NCBI GenBank assembly: GCA_040902655.1 | Contig: JBBDWV010000052.1 | Location: 143,503 to 207,502, forward strand | Source of the DNA: Mycobacteriales bacterium | GTDB lineage: Bacteria > Actinomycetota > Actinomycetes > Mycobacteriales > SCTD01 | Direction of reading: 5' to 3' | DNA: 64,000 nt | Shown: positions 38,834 through 46,773 of the stretch, in pieces | How positions within the stretch are numbered: the stretch's first letter is position 1 | How the letters are laid out: each line of letters begins with the position of its first letter | Notes under the pieces: model-generated | What the model was told of the DNA's origin: nothing | Database searches by the model: none | Seen by the model: the letters and a program-made list of their open reading frames with translations, nothing else | Program-made: the position numbers and the translations under genes

Positions 38834-39913
38834 GTGACCTCCTCCATCGAGCCCTTCCTGCGCGCTCTGGTCGAGTGCGGCGGTTCCGACCTGCACTGCA
38901 AGGTCGGCTCGCCGCCCCGGGTGCGGATCGACGGCAAGCTGCGCAAGCTGCAGACCCGGGACCTGACCTCCGCCGACACCGACCAGATGGTCCGCGACGT
39001 GCTGCGCGAGGACCTGGTCGAGGACTTCCAGCGGACGAACGAGGCCGACTTCGCCTACTCCATGAGCGGGGTGGGGCGGTTCCGCGTCAACGCGTTCCGG
39101 TCGCGCGGCTCGTGCGGTCTGGTCTTCCGCCGGGTCAGCGTCGGCGCGATTCCGCTGACCGAGCTCGGCCTGCCCGCGGTGCTGGCCTCGCTGGCGATGG
39201 AGCCCCGCGGCCTGGTGCTCGTGACCGGCCCGACCGGCTCGGGCAAGACGACGACGCTGGCCGGGATGATCGACCACATCAACGCCAACAAGGAGGTGCA
39301 CATCGTCACGATCGAGGACCCGATCGAGGTGCTGCACTTCGACAAGATGGCGATGGTCAACCAGCGCGAGGTGCGGGTCGACACCGAGGATTTCGTCACC
39401 GCCATGCGGGCCGCGATGCGGCAGGACCCCGACGTCATCCTGGTCGGCGAGATGCGCGACCACGAGACGGTCAAGGCCGGCCTCGCCGCCGCCGAGACCG
39501 GCCACTTCGTCATGTCGACGCTGCACACCACCGACGCTGCGGAGACCATCAACCGGGTCATCGACTTCTTTCCGCCGCACGAGCAGAAGCAGGTCCGGCT
39601 GGCGCTGGCCGCCTCGCTGCGCGGCATCATCTGCCAACGCCTGGTGCCGCGCGCCGACGGGGAGGGCCGCTGCGTCGTCATGGAGATCGCCGTCAACACC
39701 GGCCGCATCGCCGACGCCATCGCCGATCCCGACAAGACCTCGACCATCGGGCAGCTGATCGCGGACGGCTCCTACTACGGGATGCAGACCTTCGACCAGC
39801 ATCTGGTGTCGTTCATCCGGGACGGCGTCATCACGATGGAGGCGGCGATGGCCGCCAGCACCAGCCCGCACGACCTCACCGTCGAGCTCCGCCGCCTCGG
39901 CCTGGTCGCCTGA
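38834..39913 (+). CDS. pilT: Type IV pilus retraction ATPase PilT
   Basis: This 359-residue hexameric secretion ATPase powers pilus retraction. It has Walker A GPTGSGKTTT, the Asp box TIEDPIEVLH, Walker B DPDVILVGEMRD, and the His box STLHTTDAAETINRVIDFFP, followed by the PilT-typical AxxLRGxxCQRLVP segment. The GTG at 38834 after AAGGA gives the usual PilT N-terminus (SDLHCKVGSPP). No pilin, PilB or PilC gene is in the window, so it is separated from other pilus genes here. Confidence 0.92.
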   Translation: MTSSIEPFLRALVECGGSDLHCKVGSPPRVRIDGKLRKLQTRDLTSADTDQMVRDVLREDLVEDFQRTNEADFAYSMSGVGRFRVNAFRSRGSCGLVFRRVSVGAIPLTELGLPAVLASLAMEPRGLVLVTGPTGSGKTTTLAGMIDHINANKEVHIVTIEDPIEVLHFDKMAMVNQREVRVDTEDFVTAMRAAMRQDPDVILVGEMRDHETVKAGLAAAETGHFVMSTLHTTDAAETINRVIDFFPPHEQKQVRLALAASLRGIICQRLVPRADGEGRCVVMEIAVNTGRIADAIADPDKTSTIGQLIADGSYYGMQTFDQHLVSFIRDGVITMEAAMAASTSPHDLTVELRRLGLVA

Positions 39914-39921
39914 CCCCTGGC

Positions 39922-39972
39922 CTTGCGTCCTGCCCTCTGAACCTGGCTGCGCTCGAGTTGGCAGGACGCTAC
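39922..39972. repeat. Diverged family B palindrome
   Basis: GCGTCCTGCC (39925-39934) pairs with GGCAGGACGC (39960-39969). The left flank CTTGCGTCCTGC is the same 12-mer that opens both units at 37235 and 37297. It sits between the convergent pilT and GNAT-BsaP genes and could terminate both; it overlaps the stop codon of the latter. Confidence 0.75.
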
Positions 39973-40631
39973 GTGGTGGATGTGCCGTGCTCGACACAGC
40001 GGGCCGACCAGCCGGTGGGCGTCACCTGGACGACCCTCCGCCGACGGCAGTGCGCGCAGTAGCGGGGCGGGTCGAGTTCGGCCGCGCGCCGACAGGCGAG
40101 GTGTCCCTCCGCGGTGAGCACCTCTCCGCACTGCCCGCACCACGGTGCGAGCGGCAGCGCGTAGGTCCGCAGGTCCAGCCCCGGCACCGGTGACCAGTCG
40201 AAGGCGGGGGTGCGGACGAAGCCGAGTCGTTCGTACAGCCGGTGTGCGGCGGTCATGTCCTCCTGCGACGACAGGCGTACGAGGCTGCAGCCGTCGGCGC
40301 GGGCCGCCTCCAGGCAGGCCCGCACCAGCGCCTCGCCGACGCCCGAGCCGCGGGCGGCGGGACCCACCACGAGCATCCGGATCACCGCCTCACCCGGCGC
40401 CGCCTGCTCGGCCCACTCGCCGCCGCGGGTGGCGACCGTGACCGCCCCGACCACCCTTCCCGTCAGCTCGGCCACCAGGACCGTCGCCGTCCCGGCGCGG
40501 GAGGCCACGGCACGCAGCGCCGGCTCGTAGTCGGCCGAGCTGTAACCCTCACCGCGGTAGACCGCCACGGTCAGCTCGGCCACCGCCTCCCACTGCTCGG
40601 GTCGGGCGACGAGGACGGTGAGCGACGGCAC
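39969..40631 (-). CDS. GNAT acetyltransferase fused to a Cys-rich BsaP-like domain
   Basis: Residues 1-~155 of this 220-residue protein are an N-acetyltransferase ([19 protein letters not shown] acetyl-CoA loop, [12 protein letters not shown]). Residues ~163-216 carry six cysteines (165, 168, 180, 192, 195, 212) in [25 protein letters not shown] and WSARCVEHG. From memory this tail matches the biotin synthase auxiliary protein BsaP, which mycobacterial BioB needs to turn dethiobiotin into biotin. bioB lies ~1 kb upstream on the same strand with only tag between. BsaP is normally free-standing, so the fusion is unusual. The acetyl acceptor is unknown. ATG at 40629-40631. Confidence 0.75.
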   Translation of the reverse strand: MPSLTVLVARPEQWEAVAELTVAVYRGEGYSSADYEPALRAVASRAGTATVLVAELTGRVVGAVTVATRGGEWAEQAAPGEAVIRMLVVGPAARGSGVGEALVRACLEAARADGCSLVRLSSQEDMTAAHRLYERLGFVRTPAFDWSPVPGLDLRTYALPLAPWCGQCGEVLTAEGHLACRRAAELDPPRYCAHCRRRRVVQVTPTGWSARCVEHGTSTT

Positions 40632-40687
40632 CCGACGATCGTGCCGGAGCGGTCATGGAACGCTGACACAGGGGCAGACTGCAGAAC

Positions 40688-40786
40688 ATGTTCTTCTTCT
40701 TCTCGAACACTCTCGGCTGTCTGCCGAGCCTGCTCCTGTCGATCGTCGTCACCGTCGTGCTGCTGCTGATCTTCGGCGTGCTCTAG
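40688..40786 (+). CDS. Small hydrophobic membrane peptide (32 residues)
   Basis: The peptide starts MFFFFSNTLGCLPS and continues as one transmembrane helix (LLLSIVVTVVLLLIFGVL). It resembles short single-pass peptides seen in other actinobacteria. A weak AGGGG lies ~12 bases upstream. Nothing else explains the Phe codon run in this GC-rich gap. The function is unknown and coding is not certain. Confidence 0.5.
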   Translation: MFFFFSNTLGCLPSLLLSIVVTVVLLLIFGVL

Positions 40787-40846
40787 CAAGACATCGCACG
40801 ACGCTCTGCAGGTGCGTGCGCGCGCAGCTGTACGCCGCTGTGCCCA

Positions 40847-40916
40847 CCGGCCGCCCGCCGCCCGCCGCCCGCCGCCCGCTCACCGCCCGCCGCCCGCCGC
40901 CCGCTCACCGCCCGCT
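40847..40916. repeat. Low-complexity CCGCCCG tandem repeat
   Basis: About ten copies of CCGCCCG/CCGCCGC are broken twice by CTCAC, in the 240-base gap between the small peptide and the family D palindrome. It is probably replication slippage and carries no gene. Confidence 0.85.
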
Positions 40917-40923
40917 GACGCAC

Positions 40924-40991
40924 CATGATCAACGCCGGACTTCCTCATCTACGGCGGCCAGCAAAAGTGGGGAAAACCGGCGTTGATCATG
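40924..40991. repeat. Palindromic repeat, family D copy 1
   Basis: Perfect 15-base arms CATGATCAACGCCGG (40924-40938) and its complement (40977-40991) flank a 38-base spacer. A second copy with the same 38-base spacer length lies at 60906-60969. It is followed after ~40 bases by the tag stop codon. Confidence 0.88.
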
Positions 40992-41029
40992 CTTGTCGAC
41001 AGACGGCCCGGCCGGCGCAGGCGGGCCGG

Positions 41030-41605
41030 TCAGCCTGCAGCCTGCTTCCCGCCGGCCGCTCGCAGCGCCTCGACCTCGTCGCGTACCGGGCAGCCGGCCA
41101 GGTGGTCGCCGACCAGGCCGCACGCCTGCATCAGCGCGTACACCGTGGTCGGGCCGACGAAGGCGAAGCCGGCCCGCTTCAAGGCCTGGGCGGCGGCGGC
41201 GCTGGCCGGGGTCGAGCCCGGGACGTCGGACCAGGCCGTGTACCGGGTCGACGGGACCTCGGCGTACGACCACAGCAAAGCGGGCAGCCCGCCACGCTCG
41301 CGCAGCTCGAGTACTGCCCGGGCGTTGGTGACGCAGGCCCGCAGCTTCGGCGCCGAGCGGATCAGCCGCGCGTCGGACATCAGCGGCGCGACGTCCAGGT
41401 CGGCGACGACTTCGGGATCGAACCCGGCGAAGACCTCGCGCAGCGCCGCCCGCTTGCGCAGCACGGTGACCCACGCCAGCCCCGCCTGGAAGCCTTCGAG
41501 GCAGATCTTCTCGTAGAGCGCCTGCTCCGAGCGCTGGGGCCGGCCCCATTCCTCGTCGTGGTAGCGCTCGTAGAGGGCATCGCCCTCCCCGAAGCACCTC
41601 GGCAT
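41030..41605 (-). CDS. tag: DNA-3-methyladenine glycosylase I
   Basis: This 191-residue base-excision enzyme removes 3-methyladenine from DNA. Family motifs include the N-terminal MPRCFGEGDALYERYHDEEWG, FEGFQAGLAW-like CLEGFQAGLAWVTVLRKR, and FVGPTTVYALMQACGLVGDH, whose GPT/Y region forms the base pocket. The conserved Tag cysteine and histidine zinc ligands (Cys4, His16 and C-terminal Cys) are partly visible, with CGLVGDHLAGC near the end. The ATG at 41603-41605 lies 7 bases after the bioB stop, so it is co-transcribed with bioB. Confidence 0.9.
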   Translation of the reverse strand: MPRCFGEGDALYERYHDEEWGRPQRSEQALYEKICLEGFQAGLAWVTVLRKRAALREVFAGFDPEVVADLDVAPLMSDARLIRSAPKLRACVTNARAVLELRERGGLPALLWSYAEVPSTRYTAWSDVPGSTPASAAAAQALKRAGFAFVGPTTVYALMQACGLVGDHLAGCPVRDEVEALRAAGGKQAAG

Positions 41606-41612
41606 CAGATCG

Positions 41613-42617
41613 TCAGATCGTCTGCGAGATCGCCTTGATCGGCATCTGCAGGTTCTGCAGTATGTCCAGGTCCTCGGTGGCGGGTCGGCCCAGGGTGGTG
41701 AGGTAGTTGCCGACGATGACGGCGTTGATGCCGCCGAGCATCCCGTTGCGGGCCAGGTCGCCGAGGGTGATCTCGCGGCCGCCGGCGAAGCGCAGGATCG
41801 TGCGTGGCAGCGCCAGCCGGAAGACCGCGATCGCCCGCAGTGCGTCGTTCGCTTCCATCACCGGCAGGTCGCCGAACGGCGTGCCCGGCCGCGGGTTGAG
41901 GAAGTTCAGCGGGACCTCGTCCGGCTCGAGCGCGGCCAACTGCGCGGCGAACTCCGCGCGCTGCTCGAGCGTCTCGCCCATGCCCAGGATGCCGCCGCAG
42001 CAGACCTCCATGCCCGCATCCCGCACCATCCGCAGGGTCTCCCAGCGCTCCTCCCACGTGTGGGTGGTCACGACGGCGGGGAAGTGCGAACGCGCCGTCT
42101 CCAGGTTGTGGTTGTAGCGGTGCACACCCATCGCGGTCAGCGCGTCGACCTGCTCCTGGGTGAGCATCCCGAGTGAGCAGGCGACCTGGATGTCGACCGC
42201 CGCGTGGATCGCCTTCACCCCCGCCTCGACCTGCGCCATCAGCTTGTCGTCCGGTCCGCGTACGGCGGCGACGATGCAGAACTCGGTCGCGCCCGTGGCC
42301 GCCGTCTCGACCGCCGCCTGCACCAGCGACGGGATGTCGAGCCAGGCCGCGCGCACCGGGGAGGGGAACAGTCCGGACTGGGAACAGAAGTGGCAGTCCT
42401 CCGGGCAGCCTCCGGTCTTGAGGCTGATGATCCCCTCGACCTCCACCTCCGGGCCGCAGTACCGCAGCCGGACCTCGTGGGCCAGCTGCAGCAGCTCGGG
42501 CAGCCGATCCCCGTCCAGCTGCAGACAGGCCAGCGCCTGCTCCTGGGTCAAGGGAACGCCGCGCTCGAGCACCTGCTCGCGCGCGGCCTGGAGGACATCC
42601 ACCATCAGCTCGGTCAT
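41613..42617 (-). CDS. bioB: Biotin synthase
   Basis: This 334-residue radical SAM enzyme inserts sulfur into dethiobiotin. The [4Fe-4S] motif is Cys71, Cys75, Cys78 ([16 protein letters not shown]). The auxiliary-cluster cysteines lie in [19 protein letters not shown] and [12 protein letters not shown]. The [15 protein letters not shown] form is the actinobacterial type rather than the CAYCPQS of E. coli, and mycobacterial enzymes of this type depend on BsaP. The ATG at 42615-42617 is chosen; one at 42603-42605 is possible. No bioA/F/D genes are here. The BsaP-like fusion two genes downstream is the likely partner. Confidence 0.93.
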   Translation of the reverse strand: MTELMVDVLQAAREQVLERGVPLTQEQALACLQLDGDRLPELLQLAHEVRLRYCGPEVEVEGIISLKTGGCPEDCHFCSQSGLFPSPVRAAWLDIPSLVQAAVETAATGATEFCIVAAVRGPDDKLMAQVEAGVKAIHAAVDIQVACSLGMLTQEQVDALTAMGVHRYNHNLETARSHFPAVVTTHTWEERWETLRMVRDAGMEVCCGGILGMGETLEQRAEFAAQLAALEPDEVPLNFLNPRPGTPFGDLPVMEANDALRAIAVFRLALPRTILRFAGGREITLGDLARNGMLGGINAVIVGNYLTTLGRPATEDLDILQNLQMPIKAISQTI

Positions 42618-42754
42618 GAGCGTTGAGTCTGCCAGCCGCGCCCCGCACACCGTCACGCAGTCTTCTTGTGGCCGACACGGGGCGTACGCCGCGGCCAGGC
42701 AGCCTGCTGCTCAGCGCGATCCGTTCGTCTGCGCACCGCTCTCGAGGAGGCACC

Positions 42755-43087
42755 GTGACCGCACACAGCACCTGGCCGGACGAGGTCGCCTTCATCGCCG
42801 ACGACCCCCGCCGCGGAACCTCCGACCAGCTGGACCTGGCCGCCACCTGGCGACGTAGCGGCTCCAACGACGCCTGGCGGCTGTCCTGGTTGCGCGACAC
42901 CGGCGAGCTCTACCTCTGCCGCGCTGACGGCTACGACGGGACGTGCACCGACGTGCAGGTGCTCGCTGTCGTGCGGCGCGAGAGTGACGTCGACGTGATG
43001 CTCGAGGGCTGGCGCGAGCGGCGCACCGACCCCGACGGGCTGTCCTGGGTGCTCGGCCGGCTCTCCCCGCTCGCGGTCGCCTCGTAG
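42755..43087 (+). CDS. Conserved small actinobacterial protein, unknown function
   Basis: This 110-residue acidic soluble protein is recognised only as an actinobacterial hypothetical. It has no membrane segment or known motif; one stretch, WRLSWLRDTGELYLCRADGY, looks like a beta sheet. The GTG start is well defined by GAGGAGG 4 bases upstream. It is divergent from bioB and lies 44 bases ahead of pdtaS, so it may be co-transcribed with it. Confidence 0.7.
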   Translation: MTAHSTWPDEVAFIADDPRRGTSDQLDLAATWRRSGSNDAWRLSWLRDTGELYLCRADGYDGTCTDVQVLAVVRRESDVDVMLEGWRERRTDPDGLSWVLGRLSPLAVAS

Positions 43088-43131
43088 CGACGAGTGCCTG
43101 CCCGGCCGGTACGCCTGCTTACCCTGGGCGG

Positions 43132-44601
43132 GTGTCGACCCTCGCTGACCTGGTCCGGGCGCGGACCGGCCTGGACGAGAGCGACGTCGAGTGGCTGCAC
43201 CGCCTGGTGGGCGAGTGGCAGCTGGTCGCGGACCTGTCCTTCGCCGACCTCGTCCTGCGGGTCCGTACGCACGAGGGCTCCTGGCTGACGGTCGCCCACA
43301 TGCGGCCGACGACCGGCCCGACGACCTGGGCCGAGGACATCGTCGGCGCCGAGGTGCCGGCCGCCGCTGCTCGCCGGTTCGAGCTGGCCGCCTCGACCGG
43401 CCGCCTCTCGCGGGAGGGTGAGCCCGCGTGGCGCGGCCGGGTGCCGGTACGGGTGGAGGTCGTGCCGGTGCGCCGAGGCTCCAGGGTGCTCGCGGTGCTG
43501 ACCCGGGAGAGCGATCTGACGGCCACCCGGATGCCCAGTGCGCTCGAGCTGACCTACCTGACCACCGCCGGCGAGCTGCTCCAGATGATCGGCGAGGGCC
43601 GCTTCCCGTTCCCAGGCCCCGTGCCCGATCCCGAGCACGCGCCGCGCGTGGGGGACGGTCTGTTGCGCCTGGACCGCACCGGGCACGTCGTCTACGCCAG
43701 CCCGAACGCGCTGTCGGCGTACCGGCGGCTCGGCGTTCCGGGCGATCTGCTCGGGGCGCACCTGGGCAGCACAGTGGCCCGGCTGACCGCTGCTCCGGGC
43801 ATGCTCGACGAGCCGGGTGCCTCGGCCGCGCTGGCGGCGGTACTCCGCTTCGGCGAGCCGCGCGAATCCGAGGTGGAGGCGCAGGGCGCCACGGTGCTGC
43901 TGCGTGCGCTGCCCCTGACGCCTGGTGGTGAGCCGCGCGGCGCCCTGGTGCTGGTGCGCGACGTGACCGACCTGCGCCGCCGCGACCGCCAGATCCTCGG
44001 CAAGGACGCCACCATCCGGGAGATCCACCACCGGGTGAAGAACAACCTGCAGACGGTGGGCGCGCTCCTGCGCCTGCAGGCCCGGCGGGTCGACGCGCCG
44101 CAGGCCCGGCTCGCGCTCGAGGAGTCCGTACGGCGCGTCGCGTCCATCGCGATCGTGCACGAGACGCTGTCGCAGACGCTCGAGGGCGAAGTCCCGTTCG
44201 ACGAGGTGGCCGACCGGGTGCTGGCGATGTGCGCGGAGGTGGCCGCACCCGACGCGAACGTCGCTGTACGGCGCAGCGGCAGCTTCGGCGACCTGCCCGC
44301 CGAGGTGGCCACGGCGCTGTCGATGGTGCTCACCGAGCTGGTGCAGAACGCCGTCGAGCACGCCTACCCCGAGCCGGGGGAGGGCTTGATCGTGGTCGCC
44401 GCGGCGCGCGAGCCCGGTGCGCTGGTGGTGCAGGTGCGGGACGAGGGGGCCGGTCTGCCGGCGGGCTTCGACCTGTCGGGATCGGCTCGGCTCGGCCTGC
44501 GCATCGTGCGCACGCTGGTCGAGGGCGAGCTGCGCGGCTCCCTGGTCGTCGAGCCCGGCACCCCTCAGGGGACCTGCGCGGTGCTGCGGGTGCCGCTCTA
44601 G
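43132..44601 (+). CDS. pdtaS: PdtaS-type sensor histidine kinase
   Basis: This 489-residue soluble kinase has no transmembrane helix. An N-terminal GAF-like domain (~10-150) is followed by a PAS domain (~175-280), then the HisKA_2 dimerisation motif REIHHRVKNNLQTVGALLRL with phospho-His at ~299-300 and an HATPase (LTELVQNAVEHAYPE, VRDEGAGLP, GLRIVRTLVEGEL). In mycobacteria PdtaS partners with the RNA-binding regulator PdtaR, and its gene is next to whiB1. The whiB gene 240 bases away keeps that neighbourhood. GTG start at 43132. Confidence 0.9.
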   Translation: MSTLADLVRARTGLDESDVEWLHRLVGEWQLVADLSFADLVLRVRTHEGSWLTVAHMRPTTGPTTWAEDIVGAEVPAAAARRFELAASTGRLSREGEPAWRGRVPVRVEVVPVRRGSRVLAVLTRESDLTATRMPSALELTYLTTAGELLQMIGEGRFPFPGPVPDPEHAPRVGDGLLRLDRTGHVVYASPNALSAYRRLGVPGDLLGAHLGSTVARLTAAPGMLDEPGASAALAAVLRFGEPRESEVEAQGATVLLRALPLTPGGEPRGALVLVRDVTDLRRRDRQILGKDATIREIHHRVKNNLQTVGALLRLQARRVDAPQARLALEESVRRVASIAIVHETLSQTLEGEVPFDEVADRVLAMCAEVAAPDANVAVRRSGSFGDLPAEVATALSMVLTELVQNAVEHAYPEPGEGLIVVAAAREPGALVVQVRDEGAGLPAGFDLSGSARLGLRIVRTLVEGELRGSLVVEPGTPQGTCAVLRVPL

Positions 44602-44834
44602 ACCCCGCTCGAGACCGCGCCTCGGGTCCAGAGCGTTCCGCCGGCCGGAACCGGAGGGGCCCCGATGCCCGGGTCCTGCGCGCTCGCCCCGGTGACCTGC
44701 CGGAAGGCCAGCACACCGCCCACCACCAGCAGACCCAGCAGGAGCAGCGAGAGCAGCCGGAACCGCCAGACCGCCACCCAGACCGGTGCGGGCTCGCGCG
44801 CCAGCACCGGGGGCCGGATCCAGCGTTCGGTCAA
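44598..44834 (-). CDS. Small single-pass membrane protein downstream of whiB1
   Basis: This is a 78-residue open frame with one transmembrane helix (LLSLLLLGLLVVGGVLAF) after a short basic N-terminus and a Gly/Pro-rich outside tail. It begins with a TTG at 44832-44834, 8 bases after the whiB1 stop, so translation would be coupled. The stop overlaps the convergent pdtaS stop by four bases. No family is recognised, and the rare start codon lowers confidence. Confidence 0.5.
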   Translation of the reverse strand: MTERWIRPPVLAREPAPVWVAVWRFRLLSLLLLGLLVVGGVLAFRQVTGASAQDPGIGAPPVPAGGTLWTRGAVSSGV

Positions 44835-44842
44835 GCGAACGG

Positions 44843-45094
44843 TCAGCCGGCGCGGACGCCGGCGCGGGCGCCACGCCGTGTCAGGGCACGCCGCTCGTCC
44901 TCGCTCGTGCCACCCCAGACGCCGGCGTCCTGGCCGGTCTCGAGCGCCCAGATCAGGCAGGGCTCCACCGCCGGGCAGCGGCGGCAGACCACCTTCGCCT
45001 GCTCGACCTGTGTCGCGGCGGGCCCGGTCGTCCCGATCGGGAAGAAGAGCTCCGGGTCCTCGTCGCGGCAGAGCGCTTCGTGGCGCCAGTCCAT
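44843..45094 (-). CDS. whiB1: WhiB1-type Fe-S transcriptional regulator
   Basis: This 83-residue protein binds a nitric-oxide-sensitive [4Fe-4S] cluster through Cys9, Cys37, Cys40 and Cys46. It contacts the principal sigma factor and DNA via the turn GVWGGTSEDERR and the Arg-rich tail TRRGARAGVRAG. Length and the cluster spacing match WhiB1, an essential developmental and division regulator. Its neighbour pdtaS on the other strand preserves the mycobacterial order. ATG start at 45092-45094. Confidence 0.92.
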   Translation of the reverse strand: MDWRHEALCRDEDPELFFPIGTTGPAATQVEQAKVVCRRCPAVEPCLIWALETGQDAGVWGGTSEDERRALTRRGARAGVRAG

Positions 45095-45397
45095 CGGTCC
45101 AACTCCTCAGTTCTGCGGCCGCGCGCCCTTGCACGTCGACCGCGGGGGTCAGGAGCGTGCCGCCGAAAGGCAGCACGAGGGGCAACTTAGTAGTCGCCAG
45201 GGGGTAGCCCGGCACCTCATCCAGCTGAGAGCCGTCGCCGGATCTCTTGTCGTTCAGCCTTGCACCGGCGGTACGAGCGTGGCAAGCGTTGACCGAACGT
45301 GATTCGGCTCCGGGGGTGAGGCCTTCGTCACGTTGTCCCGCATGCGCTCGCCGTGCCCCGCGTTCCGACCGGCTACACCTGCCGCGCGCCGGGAACT
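45095..45397. other. Intergenic region upstream of whiB1, no gene seen
   Basis: These 303 bases separate the diacylglycerol kinase stop from whiB1 and should hold the whiB1 promoter and a long leader. I see no small gene, repeat or clear -35/-10. A GTGAC...CTCAC dyad exists but its spacing does not fit the CRP consensus. Confidence 0.5.
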
Positions 45398-46318
45398 TCA
45401 GGCCAGGACGTCGAGGGCGTCCGGCACGGCCCGGAAGATCACATCGGTCCGGTCGCCCAGGTCGTCGCCATCGACCTGCAACGCCGCCGGCCGGTCCGCG
45501 GTGAGCCGGAAGCCCGTGGCGTCGTGCAGCGACAGCACGGAGCGGCCGCGCGGTCGCGCCCGCCGGGACAGGATCTGCCGCAGGTGCCGCAGCGTGCTGA
45601 GGGTGCCGAGGGTGCGCAGGCCGAAAAGGTCCAGCCCGTCGTCGAAGGAGGCATGGGGGCAGGGCCGGACGGGCCGCGAGCCGAGATAGGTCCACGGGTC
45701 GCTGTTGCACACCAGCGCGAGGCCGATCCGCTCCGGCGGCCGTCCGTCGGCGTGCAGGGTGAGGGCCGGCTCGGAGCGGTTGCCGTGCAGGAAGAACTGC
45801 CGGAGGCCCTGGCGTACGAACAGCCCGGGCGTCGCCTTGTGGCCGGCGGCCCGCTTGCGCTCCACCCGGCGTACGACGTCGGCGTCCATGCCCAGACCGG
45901 CGCAGAAGGTGAACCAGCGCTCGTCGGCCTGCCCGAGGCCGATGCTGCGCCGGCGGTCCTCGCGCAGGGCGTCGAGGAGCTGGCTGGTGGCCTCGACCGG
46001 TGAGGCCGGTAGGCCGAGGGCCCGGGCGAAGACATTGGTGCTGCCACCGGGGACGACGGCGAGTGCGGGAAGCCCCGCGGCCGGGCCGTCGGCGAGCAGC
46101 CCGTTGACCACCTCGTTGACGGTGCCGTCGCCGCCGAGCGCCACCACCACGTCGAGTCCGTCGACCACGGCCTGGCGGGCCAGCGAGGTGGCGTGGCCGC
46201 GGGCCTCGGTCTGCACGACATCCAGCTTGGCCTGACTGGCCAGGGCGCGCGTGAGCACGTCGCGCATCCGCTCGGTGGTGGCTGTGGCCTTGGGGTTGAC
46301 GACCAGCAGCGCACGCAT
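45398..46318 (-). CDS. Diacylglycerol kinase family lipid kinase
   Basis: This 306-residue kinase phosphorylates diacylglycerol or a related lipid. The ATP loop VVALGGDGTVNEVVNG and PGGSTNVFARALG are diagnostic of the DAGK catalytic domain (N-terminal half). The C-terminal half is the beta-sandwich, with FTFCAGLGMDADVV and ALQVDGDDL. Length matches DgkB/YegS-type enzymes. The N-terminal strand MRALLVVNPKA is standard. It is upstream of whiB1 on the same strand and divergent from a small membrane protein gene. Confidence 0.9.
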   Translation of the reverse strand: MRALLVVNPKATATTERMRDVLTRALASQAKLDVVQTEARGHATSLARQAVVDGLDVVVALGGDGTVNEVVNGLLADGPAAGLPALAVVPGGSTNVFARALGLPASPVEATSQLLDALREDRRRSIGLGQADERWFTFCAGLGMDADVVRRVERKRAAGHKATPGLFVRQGLRQFFLHGNRSEPALTLHADGRPPERIGLALVCNSDPWTYLGSRPVRPCPHASFDDGLDLFGLRTLGTLSTLRHLRQILSRRARPRGRSVLSLHDATGFRLTADRPAALQVDGDDLGDRTDVIFRAVPDALDVLA

Positions 46319-46352
46319 GTGAGCGACCCTACCGCCAGTAGTCTGGCCGATC

Positions 46353-46724
46353 GTGAGTTCGCCCGTGACCCGCGCCGCGCTGCTGGTGGGGTTCGAGGGC
46401 GGGGCGCTGGCCCTGCTCGGTTTCGGTTATGGCCTCGCCGGGGTGTTCGGCACCCCGTACGACCGTACTGCGACGCTGGTGGAGGCCGGGTTCACTGTCG
46501 TCGTGGGCGGGCTGGTGCTGTTCGTGGCGCGCGGCCTGCGCAGGACTGCTGGCTGGTCGCGCTCGCCGGCCGTCGTCGTGCAGCTGCTCGCCGTGCCCGT
46601 CGGGGTGGGACTGCTCCAGGGCCGCGTCTGGTACGCCGCGCTGCCGGTGCTCCTGCTGGCGGGCGGCGTCCTCCACCAGCTGGCCACGCCCGAGGCGCGG
46701 CTGGCCTTCCGCGGGATCGACTAG
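46353..46724 (+). CDS. Small four-helix membrane protein
   Basis: This 123-residue protein has about four hydrophobic segments (ALLVGFEGGALALLGFGYGL, AGFTVVVGGLVLFVARGL, PAVVVQLLAVPVGVGLL, WYAALPVLLLAGGVLHQL). It ends ATPEARLAFRGID, a tail typical of actinobacterial membrane hypotheticals. The GTG start is at 46353. It is divergent from the lipid kinase and convergent with the SigF-type gene. Function unknown. Confidence 0.7.
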   Translation: MSSPVTRAALLVGFEGGALALLGFGYGLAGVFGTPYDRTATLVEAGFTVVVGGLVLFVARGLRRTAGWSRSPAVVVQLLAVPVGVGLLQGRVWYAALPVLLLAGGVLHQLATPEARLAFRGID

Positions 46725-46773
46725 CTGCCGGCGCTGCGCGACGGCTCGTACCGGCTGGAGATCCGCACCGGCC

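Noticed and set aside
38834-39913. Part of a complete type IV pilus operon
   Set aside because: No pilB, pilC, pilin or prepilin peptidase gene lies on either side.
40847-40916. CCGCCCG repeats as a CRISPR or coding region
   Set aside because: Simple slippage-type tandem repeat with no spacers and no start or ribosome site.
45095-45397. CRP site (GTGA...TCAC) in the whiB1 promoter
   Set aside because: The half-sites are 8 bases apart, not the required 6, and outer positions do not match.
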